From Flavobacterium cyclinae (GTDB taxonomy: Bacteria > Bacteroidota > Bacteroidia > Flavobacteriales > Flavobacteriaceae), in assembly GCF_021172145.1 (NCBI RefSeq), contig NZ_CP089095.1, positions 2,953,063-3,017,062 of the forward strand: a stretch of 64,000 bases of DNA. Direction: 5' to 3'. Positions 1 through 10,000 of this stretch are shown here, one piece after another. Below the pieces are notes generated by a model, which made no database searches, was not told the origin of the DNA, and worked only from the letters and a program-made list of their open reading frames with translations. A program made the translations under genes and the position numbers. Within the stretch, counting starts at the first letter, position 1. Every line of letters starts with the position of its first letter.

Positions 1-676
1 TAATGTCTACTCCTCTTGCTCTTAATTCTTCCACAGGATAATTATCAACCACTCCGCCATCTATCAATAATCTCCCATTTATCTCAACTGGACTATACAA
101 AGTAGGAAGTGCTCCACTTGCAATAATACATTTAGCTAAAACGCCATTATCTAAAACCACTTTTTCTCCTGTTTCAGCATCAGTACCAATACAAAGAAAA
201 GGAATTGGTAATTCACTAAAATCACGAACATGACTTACATGCTGGGTTAAAGTTGAAAGTAAATTAAAATTGTAAAGTCCTTTAGATAAACCCGAAGGCA
301 AGCCTAACTTAAACTTATTAAAAGGAAGTGACAAAGCGTAAATTTCATCATTTCTCTTTTCGTAAAAGGACTTAGAATCTCTTGGAGTATAATCTTGAAG
401 TAAAGCATCAATATCAACACTAGAAAAAATAGAATCTAATTGTTTAGCATTATAACCAGAAGCATATAATCCGCCGACAACGGCTCCCATACTAGTTCCG
501 GCAATGTAATCTACTTTTATTCCTAGTGAATCCACTACTTTTAGCACACCAATATGAGCCAAACCTTTTGCGCCACCACCACTAAGTACAAGTCCAACTT
601 TTGGTCGCGCATTTTCTTGTCCTAAGCTAATTTGGATTAAAAATAGTAAGCTTACAAACAAGAATAGTTTTTTCAT
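1..676 (-). CDS. Patatin-like phospholipase family protein (C-terminus outside window)
   Basis: Only the first 225 codons are visible; the gene runs off the left edge. An N-terminal hydrophobic segment ending in ISLGQ looks like a signal peptide, so the enzyme is probably exported to the periplasm or outer membrane. The patatin fold is shown by the oxyanion loop GGGAKG (about residues 33-38), the nucleophile elbow GTSMG (Ser near residue 62) and the DGG motif carrying the catalytic Asp (near residue 209). The expected activity is lipid acyl hydrolysis. Larger Bacteroidota relatives add a C-terminal barrel, which cannot be judged here. Its ATG overlaps the uvrC stop codon in a TAATG junction, which suggests translational coupling. 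Confidence 0.85.
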   Translation of the reverse strand, partial: MKKLFLFVSLLFLIQISLGQENARPKVGLVLSGGGAKGLAHIGVLKVVDSLGIKVDYIAGTSMGAVVGGLYASGYNAKQLDSIFSSVDIDALLQDYTPRDSKSFYEKRNDEIYALSLPFNKFKLGLPSGLSKGLYNFNLLSTLTQHVSHVRDFSELPIPFLCIGTDAETGEKVVLDNGVLAKCIIASGALPTLYSPVEINGRLLIDGGVVDNYPVEELRARGVDI

Positions 677-2481
677 TATTTATTTTCAGATTGAATTGTC
701 TTGTAAAAGTCGGAAATTTTTTTGGCTTTTGAAACACCTACCACTTCAGAAATGGCTTTTTCATCGGCATTTTGCAATCTTTTAACGCTTTTGAAATGTT
801 TCATTAATGTAATCATCGTTTTTTCTCCAATGCCAGGGATGCTTTCTAAGCTATTAGTCAAAGCTGATTTACTTCGCTTGTCGCGATGATGCGTGATTCC
901 AAATCGATGCGCTTCATTACGTAAATGCTGGATTACTTTTAGCGTTTCCGATTTTTTATCCAAATACAAAGGCACTGAATCGCCAGGATAAAACAATTCT
1001 TCTAAGCGTTTTGCAATTCCAATTATAGCAATTTTGCCTCGTAAACCTAAATCGTCCAAACTTTTTAAAGCAGAAGACAGTTGTCCTTTTCCACCATCAA
1101 TAATAATCAACTGTGGTAAAGGTTGATTTTCATCTAACATCCTTTTGTATCTACGATACACGACTTCTTCCATCGAAGCAAAATCATTTGGACCTTCAAC
1201 TGTTTTGATATTAAAATGACGGTAATCTTTCTTGCTCGGTTTCCCATCTTTAAAAACCACACAAGCCGAAACCGGATTCGTTCCTTGAATATTCGAGTTG
1301 TCAAAACATTCGATATGTCGTGGCTCAACCGATAAACGCAAATCTTTTTGCATTTGTGCCATGATGCGATTGGTATGACGCTCAGGATCGACTATCTGAA
1401 TTTGTTTTAATTGATCTAATCGATAATATTTGGCATTGCGTTCTGATAAATCTAAAATTTGCTTTTTGTCGCCCAATTGTGGCACAGTAACTTTGATATT
1501 TTCGCCTAAATCAATCGCAAACGGAACCACAATTTCTCGGGCATTCAAATGGAAACGTTCGCGCAACTCAACAACTGCTAATTCCAACAATTCTTCGTTA
1601 GTTTCATCTAGCTTTTTCTTTAATTCTAATGTATGCGAACGAACGATTGCTCCATGTGAAATCTGTAAAAAATTCACATATGCCATGGTTTCATCAGAAA
1701 TAATCGAAAACACATCTAAATTGGTGATTTTCGGATTCAAAACCGTAGAACGCGATTGGTAATTTTCTAAAACTTCAATTTTTTCTTTGATTTTTTGCGC
1801 TTCTTCAAACTTCATTTCCATTGCCAAATCGGTCATTAATTTTTTGAAATCTTTCAAACTTTCTTTGAAATTTCCTTTTAAAATTTGACGGATTTTTTCG
1901 ACTTGATTTTGATAGTTTTCAGCCGTTTCATAACCTTCACAAGCGCCTTTGCAATTGCCAATATGATATTCCAAACACACTTTAAATTTACCTGAATCGA
2001 TGTTCGTCTTCGATAAATCATAAGTACAAGTTCGCAATGGATACAATTCTTTAATCAAATCCAAAATGGTATGAACGGTTTTAAAACTTGTGTACGGCCC
2101 AAAATATTCCGAACCATCTTTGATCATTTTTCGAGTAGAAAATATTCTGGGAAAACGTTCGTTTTTGATACAAATCCAAGGATAAGTTTTATCATCGCGT
2201 AGTAAAACATTGTAACGCGGTTGCAGCTTTTTAATCAGGTTGTTTTCCAACAATAATGCATCGGTTTCCGTGGGAACAACAATGTGTTTTATCGTAACAA
2301 TTTTCTTTACTAAAACCGATGTTTTATAATTATCATGATTCTTAGTAAAATAGGATTGAACGCGTTTTTTTAAGTTTTTCGCCTTCCCAACATATAGAAT
2401 TTTTCCTTCCTTATCATAATATTGATACACACCTGGATTATCAGGCAAGGTTTGGATTTGAAGTTCTAATGGTGTTTGCAT
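676..2481 (-). CDS. uvrC: UvrABC excinuclease subunit C
   Basis: This 601-residue protein has the normal length and domain order of UvrC, which makes both incisions in nucleotide excision repair. The GIY-YIG nuclease domain is at the N-terminus (NPGVYQYY then ILYVGKAKNL, about 15-41), a UVR motif lies near 215-243, the RNase H-like 3'-half nuclease region includes IECFDNSNIQG and IIDGGKGQL, and helix-hairpin-helix motifs close the protein (SIPGIGEKT, EVVGVSKAKKI). A -7-like box TATCTTTG reads on the minus strand at 2502-2509, about 20 bases ahead of the start. It is followed without a gap by the patatin-like gene. Confidence 0.97.
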   Translation of the reverse strand: MQTPLELQIQTLPDNPGVYQYYDKEGKILYVGKAKNLKKRVQSYFTKNHDNYKTSVLVKKIVTIKHIVVPTETDALLLENNLIKKLQPRYNVLLRDDKTYPWICIKNERFPRIFSTRKMIKDGSEYFGPYTSFKTVHTILDLIKELYPLRTCTYDLSKTNIDSGKFKVCLEYHIGNCKGACEGYETAENYQNQVEKIRQILKGNFKESLKDFKKLMTDLAMEMKFEEAQKIKEKIEVLENYQSRSTVLNPKITNLDVFSIISDETMAYVNFLQISHGAIVRSHTLELKKKLDETNEELLELAVVELRERFHLNAREIVVPFAIDLGENIKVTVPQLGDKKQILDLSERNAKYYRLDQLKQIQIVDPERHTNRIMAQMQKDLRLSVEPRHIECFDNSNIQGTNPVSACVVFKDGKPSKKDYRHFNIKTVEGPNDFASMEEVVYRRYKRMLDENQPLPQLIIIDGGKGQLSSALKSLDDLGLRGKIAIIGIAKRLEELFYPGDSVPLYLDKKSETLKVIQHLRNEAHRFGITHHRDKRSKSALTNSLESIPGIGEKTMITLMKHFKSVKRLQNADEKAISEVVGVSKAKKISDFYKTIQSENK

Positions 2482-2797
2482 TTTTTTGAAAGATGATAGA
2501 ACAAAGATAAGAGATTTGATTTAATTGGCACGCGTATGAAACGGATGCTTTGCTGCGCTGATTATAGCGTTATTTTTACACAGAGAGTACTTCGTCTGTT
2601 CGCTAACGCTCGGGTCACGGAGCTTTTTTTGATTTTGATGCTGTTGAAAAGAGTTACACAGAGTCCGAAACTTCGAACGTTTTACTTTTATACTTTTCAT
2701 TTCTACAATTTGTATTCCAATAAAAAATTGATTTTTGAAGTTGTTCTTGCCCTTGTTCTTGAACTTTTCGTATTTTTAACACCTTAGAATCAACCAA
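2482..2797. other. 316-base divergent intergenic region with degenerate repeat words
   Basis: No convincing gene lies between uvrC (minus) and the aspartoacylase-family gene (plus). The segment is patchy in composition. It holds two copies of the word ACACAGAG (2578-2585 and 2656-2663), each followed shortly by CTTCG; these are the reverse complement of words in the 22-base array before nadD (20689-20776), so this looks like a decayed copy of the same repeat type. An open frame at 2536-2787 translates to a Cys/Leu/Phe-rich sequence over this repeat and is not believable as a protein. The uvrC -7 box lies at the left edge. Confidence 0.5.
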
Positions 2798-3772
2798 ATG
2801 ACAGCCTCAAAACCACTTGTAATCCTTAAAGAAACCATTTTAGCGGGCGAAAGCAAGACCATTAACATGGAAATTGCCAAGTTGCACACCATGAACAAAT
2901 TGAAAGTTCCTATAATTGTGGAACGTTCAAAACTTGATGGTCCAACGGTTTTGTTCACCGCTTGTTTGCATGGTGATGAAATCAACGGAACCGAAATTGT
3001 ACGCCAGTTAATTGTCCAAAAAATCAACAAACCAAAACGCGGTACCATTATTTGTATTCCAATTATCAATATTTTCGGATTCATCAATAAAACACGTGAA
3101 TTTCCAGATGGGCGCGATTTGAATCGGGTTTTTCCTGGAAGTAAAACAGGTTCTTTAGCCAGTCGGTTTGCGTATTACATTTTGAAAGAAATTATGCCAC
3201 ATGTGGATTATGTTATTGATTATCATGCCGGTGGTGCCAGCCGATTTAATGCTCCTCAAATTAGAATTGTGCCTGAAAATCCGGAATTAAAAGAACTTTC
3301 CGATGTTTTCAATGCTCCTTTTACCTTGTTTTCGAAGAATATTTCGGGTTCGTTTCGAAATTCTTGTGATAAATTAGGGGTTAAAATGTTGCTTTTTGAA
3401 GGCGGAAAATCATTAGATATTAACGAAGAAGTTACGAATGATGCCATTGAAGGTACCAAGCGATTTTTGGATCATTTGGACATGCTAAATCCAAGAAAAA
3501 AAGCCAATATTAAATCGAAAAAACCTATTTATATTGAAAAATCGAATTGGGTAAGAGCTAAATATTCAGGCATGTTTCATGGTTTAGTAAAAATTGGTAG
3601 TTTTATCAAAAAAGGGGAATTAATCGCTACTATTTCCGACCCATACGGAAAAGTCGAACACAAAATGAAAGCTCCTCATGACGGTTATGTTATTAACGTA
3701 AACGATGCACCGATTGTATATCAAGGAGATGCTATTTTTCACGTTTCTACCCATTTAGAATCAGAAAACTAA
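2798..3772 (+). CDS. Succinylglutamate desuccinylase/aspartoacylase family protein
   Basis: A 324-residue zinc-carboxypeptidase-like deacylase. The metal site shows as HGDEINGTE (His near 54, Glu near 57) and a second His in YHAGG; DGRDLNRVFPG is the usual substrate-binding loop of the M14/AspA family. The C-terminal part (about 240-320) resembles a lipoyl/barrel-sandwich module (KIGSFIKKGELIATISDPYG), common in the subfamily found beside ATP-grasp genes, but no rimK-like gene is present here. The substrate, probably an N-acyl amino acid or peptide, cannot be told from sequence. The next gene, a PLP decarboxylase, starts 55 bases downstream on the same strand. Confidence 0.85.
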   Translation: MTASKPLVILKETILAGESKTINMEIAKLHTMNKLKVPIIVERSKLDGPTVLFTACLHGDEINGTEIVRQLIVQKINKPKRGTIICIPIINIFGFINKTREFPDGRDLNRVFPGSKTGSLASRFAYYILKEIMPHVDYVIDYHAGGASRFNAPQIRIVPENPELKELSDVFNAPFTLFSKNISGSFRNSCDKLGVKMLLFEGGKSLDINEEVTNDAIEGTKRFLDHLDMLNPRKKANIKSKKPIYIEKSNWVRAKYSGMFHGLVKIGSFIKKGELIATISDPYGKVEHKMKAPHDGYVINVNDAPIVYQGDAIFHVSTHLESEN

Positions 3773-3827
3773 CAATTATCATGTTTTTATTGGTTTTTCA
3801 ACTGTAAATTCGCCAAAACTTTAAGGT

Positions 3828-5066
3828 ATGAATTTCTGGAAAAAACTAACACACGAAGAAAGAAAAGCCCGTATTGAAAAGGCTTTACACGATAATGTTA
3901 ACTTCTCAAAAGATGCTTCACTGGGTTATCCTGCATCTAAATTAGACAATCGCGTTTTTTATGACGATGCGCCATTTTTAAAAGATGCACCAACGCTTCA
4001 AACTTATGTTGCCAATCCAAATAATATTGGTTGTCATACTTTTGGAACTTCTGAAAAAGCATTTTATGGCACTCAAGAAATTGAACGCGAAGTTTTAAAC
4101 GTAATCGCAGTTGATATTTTTAAAGCTGAAGAAAACGAATTCGACGGTTACATTGCTCCTGGTGGAACAGAGGCCAATATTCAAGCGATTTGGGTTTTTA
4201 GAAATGAATTTATGCATAAATTCGATGCAAAATTAGACGAAATAGCCATTTTAGCTTCGGAAGATACGCATTATTCGATTCCAAAAGCTTCAAATTTATT
4301 GCAAATCGATTGGTTGAAAATTCCGGTTGGGTTTGAAAACCGAGAAATTGATGCAGTTGCTTTAGACAATATCATTTTAGAAGCGAAAAATAAAGGTAAA
4401 AAATACTTCATCGCTGTTTCTAATATGGCGACAACCATGTTTGGTTCAGTTGACAATCCTGATGTGTATACTTCGGCATTGGAAAAACATAATGCGATGT
4501 ATCGTTTGCATATTGATGGCGCTTATGGCGGATTTGTATATCCGTTTAGCAATCAAAAATCGAATATCAACTTCAGTAATCCAAAAATTAGTTCGATTAC
4601 CATTGATGCACACAAAATGTTGCAAGCTCCTTATGGAACAGGAATTTTTGTTTGCCGAAAAGGTTTAATCGAAAACGTATTAACCAAAGAAGCCGAATAC
4701 GTAGAAGGAATGGATTTAACCCTTTGCGGAAGTCGCTCTGGCGCAAATGCAGTTGCGGTTTGGATGATTTTATTCACGTACGGAGCTTATGGTTGGTATG
4801 AAAAAGTAAGTATTTTACAAATGCGTACTCAATTTTTATGCGAGGAATTAGACAAATTGAACATTCAATATTTTCGTGAACCGTTTATGAATATTGTAAC
4901 GATTCATTCGGAATCCATTCCAGAGAAAATCGCTGAAAAGTATGATTTGGTACCACAACAACACAATGAACACAACAGATGGTACAAAATTGTGTTAATG
5001 GATCACGTAGAAATAGAACATTTGACTAAATTTATAGACGAATTGAAAGCGTCTGTAAATGGATAA
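3828..5066 (+). CDS. Group II pyridoxal-dependent decarboxylase
   Basis: This 412-residue protein is a fold-type I PLP enzyme of the glutamate/aspartate/aromatic amino acid decarboxylase group. The PLP lysine lies in SITIDAHKM (Lys near 263), the cofactor aspartate in HIDGAYGG (near 230), and the phosphate-binding turn in APGGTEANIQ (near 111-118). It is shorter than E. coli GadB (about 466 residues), and the spacing resembles Bacteroidota proteins annotated as aspartate or glutamate decarboxylase. The substrate is not decided by sequence. It overlaps the next gene by 8 bases, so the two are probably translated together. Confidence 0.85.
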   Translation: MNFWKKLTHEERKARIEKALHDNVNFSKDASLGYPASKLDNRVFYDDAPFLKDAPTLQTYVANPNNIGCHTFGTSEKAFYGTQEIEREVLNVIAVDIFKAEENEFDGYIAPGGTEANIQAIWVFRNEFMHKFDAKLDEIAILASEDTHYSIPKASNLLQIDWLKIPVGFENREIDAVALDNIILEAKNKGKKYFIAVSNMATTMFGSVDNPDVYTSALEKHNAMYRLHIDGAYGGFVYPFSNQKSNINFSNPKISSITIDAHKMLQAPYGTGIFVCRKGLIENVLTKEAEYVEGMDLTLCGSRSGANAVAVWMILFTYGAYGWYEKVSILQMRTQFLCEELDKLNIQYFREPFMNIVTIHSESIPEKIAEKYDLVPQQHNEHNRWYKIVLMDHVEIEHLTKFIDELKASVNG

Positions 5067-5622
5067 GAAAGAGGCAAGAAAAAAGAGCAAAGAAGCAAGA
5101 AAACAACTTTCTCAAGAGGAAATCGAAGACAAAAGTTTAGCGATTGCGAACCAATTGTTGCGTATGGATATTTGGGACAAATTGTATTTTCATTTGTTTT
5201 TAACGATTGAAGAGCAAAAAGAAATCAATACCGAATATATTCTGCAAATTTTAGCGGGAAAAGATAAAGAAATCGTCATTTCGAAGTGCGAGTTTGCTAC
5301 TTTAGGAATGACGCATTTTTTATTAACGGATAATACCAAAATTAAAAAGAACAGTTACAACGTTCCAGAACCCGTTGATGGTTTAGAAGTTCCTGATGCA
5401 AAAATTGATGTGGTTTTTGTCCCGCTTTTAGCTTACGATAAGCAAGGAAACCGCGTGGGTTACGGAAAAGGTTTTTATGACAACTTTCTTAGCAAATGCA
5501 AGCCAGAAACTATTAAAATTGGATTATCGTTCTTTCCTCCAGAAGAAAAAATTAATGATGTTTCAGAAAGTGATGTAAAATTAGATTTTTGTGTGACGCC
5601 TGAGGGAGTTATCTCATTCTAA
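5059..5622 (+). CDS. 5-formyltetrahydrofolate cyclo-ligase
   Basis: A 187-residue enzyme converting 5-formyl-THF and ATP to 5,10-methenyl-THF in one-carbon metabolism. Family signs are the basic N-terminus (DKKEARKKSKEARKQL) and the C-terminal nucleotide/phosphate loop VPLLAYDKQGNRVGYGKGFYDNFL. Length is normal. The start overlaps the decarboxylase gene by 8 bases. The 3' end overlaps the convergent small membrane gene by 14 bases. Confidence 0.93.
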   Translation: MDKKEARKKSKEARKQLSQEEIEDKSLAIANQLLRMDIWDKLYFHLFLTIEEQKEINTEYILQILAGKDKEIVISKCEFATLGMTHFLLTDNTKIKKNSYNVPEPVDGLEVPDAKIDVVFVPLLAYDKQGNRVGYGKGFYDNFLSKCKPETIKIGLSFFPPEEKINDVSESDVKLDFCVTPEGVISF

Positions 5623-5889
5623 AATTCATAATCAATTCTACTAAGCCATAGATGAAAATATGGGTTATAACAAAAAATCCACCTGATAAAAGAACTGCTA
5701 ATGAATTTCCTCCTTTGAAATTATCTTCATCTAAAAAAACATAAAACATCAGAAAGAAATAGATCAAAAAAATAATCAAATTCACTTTATAAGTAGTTCT
5801 TTTAGTAAAAATTAATCCCAAAAGAAATATATAAATACCGAAAAATATACAAAGTACAAAAGTATATATTCAGAATCTGTAGGAAACAT
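5609..5889 (-). pseudogene. Small membrane protein gene, apparently frameshifted
   Basis: An open frame at 5609-5821 encodes a 70-residue two-helix membrane protein but can start only at TTG. Upstream on the same strand, an ATG at 5889 overlaps the lspA stop as TAATG, the coupling seen at other junctions in this window, and begins MFPTDSEYILLYFVYF. This frame runs into a stop near 5815. Joining the two frames near a run of five T (minus strand, about 5845-5851) with one extra base would give a continuous protein of about 93 residues with three hydrophobic segments. So this is a real one-base deletion, a sequencing error in a homopolymer, or less likely a -1 recoding site. The family is not recognised. 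Confidence 0.6.
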
Positions 5890-6524
5890 TATTCTTGGGT
5901 TTGAATAGTTTTTTCCTCTTTATCCGCATGAGCAAAAGCTCTTTTGTTAAATACGATTAAAATCCCAACACCCGTTGAAATCGCTACATCGGCTACGTTG
6001 AAAATGGCGTTGAAGAAAGTGAAATGTTTGCCACCCCAAATTGGCAACCAAGAAGGTAAGTTTCCTTCCCACATTGGAAAATAGAACATATCTACAACTT
6101 CTCCGTGAAACCAAGTACCATAAGGTTGGTCAGCAAAGGCAGTTGCTACTTGATGATAACTATCGTTAAAAATGACACCGTAAAAAACTGAATCGATAAT
6201 ATTACCTAATGCGCCGGTAAAAATCAAAGCAATCGCTACAATTAAGTAATTAGAAGCTTTCTTCTTTACTGAATCCCATAACCACCAAGCAATTCCGCCA
6301 ACGGCTAAAATTCGAAATAAGGTTAAGATTAATTTCCCATGTTCGCCAGGAATTTCAGCGCCCCAAGCCATACCTTCATTTTCTATAAAATGAATTTGAA
6401 ACCATTCTAAACCCATTACTTTTATAGATTCTCCAATAAAAAAATGCGTTTTGACATAGATTTTCGAAATCTGATCAATTAATAAAATAGCAATGATTAA
6501 TAAATAGGCTTTCTTTAACGACAT
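5889..6524 (-). CDS. lspA: Lipoprotein signal peptidase (signal peptidase II)
   Basis: An aspartyl peptidase of the inner membrane that removes signal peptides from prolipoproteins. The two catalytic aspartates sit in GALGNIIDSVFYG and FNVADVAIS, both diagnostic of LspA, and four hydrophobic helices are visible. The reading frame extends to 6560, but the -7-like box TATTTTTG (minus, 6539-6546) lies inside that extension. The start at 6524 (MSLKKAYLL) or 6530 is therefore preferred, giving about 211 residues. The C-terminal tail is charged. Substrates in this window would include the lipoproteins at 53899, 54483 and 58594. Confidence 0.95.
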   Translation of the reverse strand: MSLKKAYLLIIAILLIDQISKIYVKTHFFIGESIKVMGLEWFQIHFIENEGMAWGAEIPGEHGKLILTLFRILAVGGIAWWLWDSVKKKASNYLIVAIALIFTGALGNIIDSVFYGVIFNDSYHQVATAFADQPYGTWFHGEVVDMFYFPMWEGNLPSWLPIWGGKHFTFFNAIFNVADVAISTGVGILIVFNKRAFAHADKEEKTIQTQE

Positions 6525-6562
6525 GTTCATTTTTTTTGCAAAAATAGTGGAATTTATCAAAT

Positions 6563-6586
6563 AAAAAACGCCCCAAACGGAGCGTT
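6563..6586 (-). terminator. Intrinsic terminator of the DksA/TraR-like gene
   Basis: On the minus strand an 8-base stem (AACGCTCC / GGGGCGTT, one G-T pair) with a GTTT loop is followed by six T. It lies about 20 bases past the stop of the DksA/TraR-like gene and ahead of the lspA promoter region. Confidence 0.8.
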
Positions 6587-6606
6587 AGTATAATTTTGTA
6601 AAAAGA

Positions 6607-6987
6607 TTAACGTTGCAAGTTTTTTGCTTCGATACTCATTGTAGCATGAGGAACAATTTTTAATCTTTCTTTACTTATTAATTTGCCAGTAACTTTACAA
6701 ATACCATAGGTTTTGTTCTCGATACGAATCAAGGCATTTTTTAAATCTCTGATGAATTTTTCTTGACGAATTGCTAACTGCGAATTGGCTTCTTTACTCA
6801 TCGTTTCGCTTCCTTCTTCAAATGCTTTAAATGTTGGCGATGTATCATCAGTTCCATTATTTAAATCATTCATATAAGCACTTTTAATTAGCTCTAAATC
6901 GTTTTTAGCTTTCTCTAATTTAGCTTGAATTAACGCTTTGAATTCAGCTAAATCGGCGTCTGAATATCTAATTTGCTCCTCTACCAT
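6607..6987 (-). CDS. TraR/DksA family protein with lost zinc site
   Basis: This 126-residue protein resembles DksA/TraR regulators, which bind the RNA polymerase secondary channel. The N-terminal coiled-coil region (about 8-90) is helical and acidic, with a conserved-looking GTDDTSPTFKAFEEGSE stretch. In the C-terminal domain, where canonical members have C-x2-C...C-x2-C, only the first Cys remains (YGICKVTGKLI); the distal pair is replaced in VPHATMSIEA. The fold is therefore probably zinc-independent, as in other Flavobacteria-type members. It has its own terminator and sits 47 bases after ileS on the same strand. Confidence 0.85.
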   Translation of the reverse strand: MVEEQIRYSDADLAEFKALIQAKLEKAKNDLELIKSAYMNDLNNGTDDTSPTFKAFEEGSETMSKEANSQLAIRQEKFIRDLKNALIRIENKTYGICKVTGKLISKERLKIVPHATMSIEAKNLQR

Positions 6988-7034
6988 AATTTCAATGTTT
7001 TTATAGTTATACGTCGATTAAAAGCTTTTGGCTT

Positions 7035-10000
7035 TTATTTTGAAATTAATATACTTGTTTTAATATCATCAAACTCAATTTCTATACCATTTTCAAGGTT
7101 TTCAACAAAAATTAAGTTTTCGGTTAAAGTTTCAGACTTAATATATGATTCATTTGCTAAAACGGCTTCCTCAACTTGCGAATTTTTATCCATTTTAACA
7201 GTAATCTTATCTGTTACTTCAAATCCAGAATCTTTTCTGATATTTTGGATTCTGTTGATTAATTCTCTTGCAATTCCTTCTTTTCTTAATTCATCGGAAA
7301 TCGTAATGTCTAACGCTACTGTAATTCCGTTTGAATTGGCTACTAACCAACCTGGGATATCTTGCGATGAAATTTCAACATCATCTTGTGATAAAGTTAT
7401 ACTTTTTCCAGCAATTTCCATAATTAATTCGCCCTCGCGCTCAATCGTAGCAATCTGTTCTTGCCCAAAGTTTTGTATCTCTTTGGAAATCAATCCCATA
7501 TCTTTACCAAAACGCGGTCCTAATGTTTTAAAATTAGGCTTAATTTGTTTCACTAAAACACCCGAAGCATCGTCTAACAACTCCACTTCTTTAACGTTTA
7601 CCTCTGCTTTAATTAAATCAGAAACCGCTTCAATTTCAGCACGCTGATTATTGTCAAGTACCGGAATCATTACCTTTTGCAACGGTTGACGCACTTTAAT
7701 CATTTCCTTCTTACGAAGTGATAAAACTAAAGATGAAACCGTTTGTGCTTTCATCATTTTGCTTTCTAGTGATTTATCAACAAAGTTTTCAACCATTTTT
7801 GGAAACCCGGCCAAATGTACGCTTTCAAAAGATTCAGAACCTGTAGCTTGTGTTAAATCTCTGTAAAGTTTGTCCATAAAAAATGGTGCTATTGGAGCCG
7901 AAAGTTTCGCTACGGTTACCAAACATGTATAAAGTGTTTGATAAGCCGCAATTTTATCTTGCGCATAATCGCCTTTCCAGAATCTTCTTCTACACAAACG
8001 AACGTACCAGTTGCTCAAGTTTTCTTGAACGAAATCAGAAATAGCACGAGCGGCTTTCGTTGGTTCGTAATCCGCATACGCTTCATCTACTAATTGAATT
8101 AACGAATGTAATTCTGATAAAATCCAACGGTCGATTTCTGGTCTTTCGTTTAATGGAACTTCGGCTTCACTATATTTGAAACCGTCAATATTAGCATATA
8201 ACGCAAAGAATGAATACGTATTATAAAGAGTTCCGAAGAATTTTCTTCTTACCTCAGCAACACCTTCGATGTCAAATTTTAAGTTGTCCCAAGGATTTGC
8301 ATTGGAAATCATGTACCAACGTGTAGCATCAGGACCATATTCTTCCAAAGTTTTAAATGGATCTACTGCATTTCCTAGACGTTTCGACATTTTTTGTCCG
8401 TTTTTGTCTAAAACCAATCCATTTGAAACTACGTTTTTATAAGCAATTTTATCGAAAACTAAAGTTCCGATTGCGTGTAACGTGTAGAACCAACCTCGAG
8501 TTTGGTCAACACCTTCTGCAATAAAATCAGCTGGGAATGCTTCATTATTATCAATATACGATTTGTTTTCGAACGGATAATGCCATTGTGCATAAGGCAT
8601 TGCTCCTGAATCGAACCAAACGTCAATTAAATCTGTTTCGCGATTCATTGGTTTTCCAGAAGCGGAAACTAAAACGATATTATCTACAATATTTTTGTGT
8701 AAATCCACTAAATCGTAGTTCGTTTCATCCATATTTCCAATTTGGAACCCTTTATATGGGTTTTCTGTCATGAAACCAGCCGCAACCGCTTTTTCAATTT
8801 CGTTGTACAATTCTTCTACTGATCCAATACAGATTTCTTCCGTTTTATCTTCCGTTCTCCAAATTGGCAATGGAATTCCCCAATATCTTGAACGCGATAA
8901 GTTCCAATCATTCGCATTTTTCAACCAATTTCCAAAACGACCTTCTCCTGTTGCTTTTGGCTTCCAGTTGATGGTGTCATTCAAGTCGAACATTCTATCT
9001 TTGATTTCAGTTACTTTGATGAACCAAGAATCTAATGGATAGTATAAAATTGGCTTGTCAGTTCTCCAACAATGTGGATAACTGTGTACATATTTTTCAA
9101 CCTTAAAGGCTTTATTTTCTTCTTTTAAACGAATAGCGATTTCAACATCAACTGATTTTTCAGGAGCTTCACCATCGTTGTAATATTCGTTCTTTACATA
9201 TTTTCCAGCGAAATCACCCATTTGAGCTACAAACTTACCTTGTAAATCTACTAAAGGCACTGGATTTCCATTTTCGTCTAATACCAACATTGGCGGCACT
9301 TCTGGCGTTGCTTCTTTTGCTACTTTAGCATCATCAGCACCAAATGTTGGCGCAGTATGAACGATACCAGTTCCATCTTCCGTAGTAACGAAATCACCAG
9401 AAATTACACGGAATGCATTTTCTGGGTTTTGGTATGGTAATGTAAATGGCAATAATTGCTCGTATTTGATTCCAACTAAATCAGCACCTTTAGCTTCTGC
9501 TAAAATTTGGTATGGAATCTTTTTATCTTCAGATTTATAATTAGCAAAATCTTCTTCTGACTCAACTACAAAATACTTTCCTCCGAATTGTTTTCCAACT
9601 AAAGGTTTAGCTAAAACAACATTGATTGGTTCAAAAGTATATTGATTAAAAGTTTTTACTAAAACATAATCGATTTTTGGACCAACGGTTAAAGCTGTAT
9701 TTGATGGCAACGTCCAAGGAGTGGTAGTCCAAGCCAAGAAATGAACCGTTCCAAAACCTTGTAAAAAGCTAGGTAACGTTTCGTCTTTTGCTTTAAACTG
9801 CGCAACAATCGTTGTATCGGTAACATCACGATAAGAACCTGGTTGGTTTACCTCGTGAGATGACAAACCTGTTCCCGCTTTTGGAGAATAAGGCTGAATC
9901 GTGTAGCCTTTGTATAGTAAATCTTTATTATAAATTTGTTTTAACAACCACCAAACTGTTTCCATGTATTTGGATTTGTACGTCACATAAGGATCTTCCA

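Noticed and set aside
2536..2787. Open frame of 83 codons on +
   Set aside because: It lies in repeat-like spacer sequence, its protein is a Cys/Leu/Phe mix with no domain, and no promoter or start context supports it.
6525..6560. N-terminal extension of lspA
   Set aside because: A -7-like box lies in it and the residues do not look like LspA; the later ATG fits the family.
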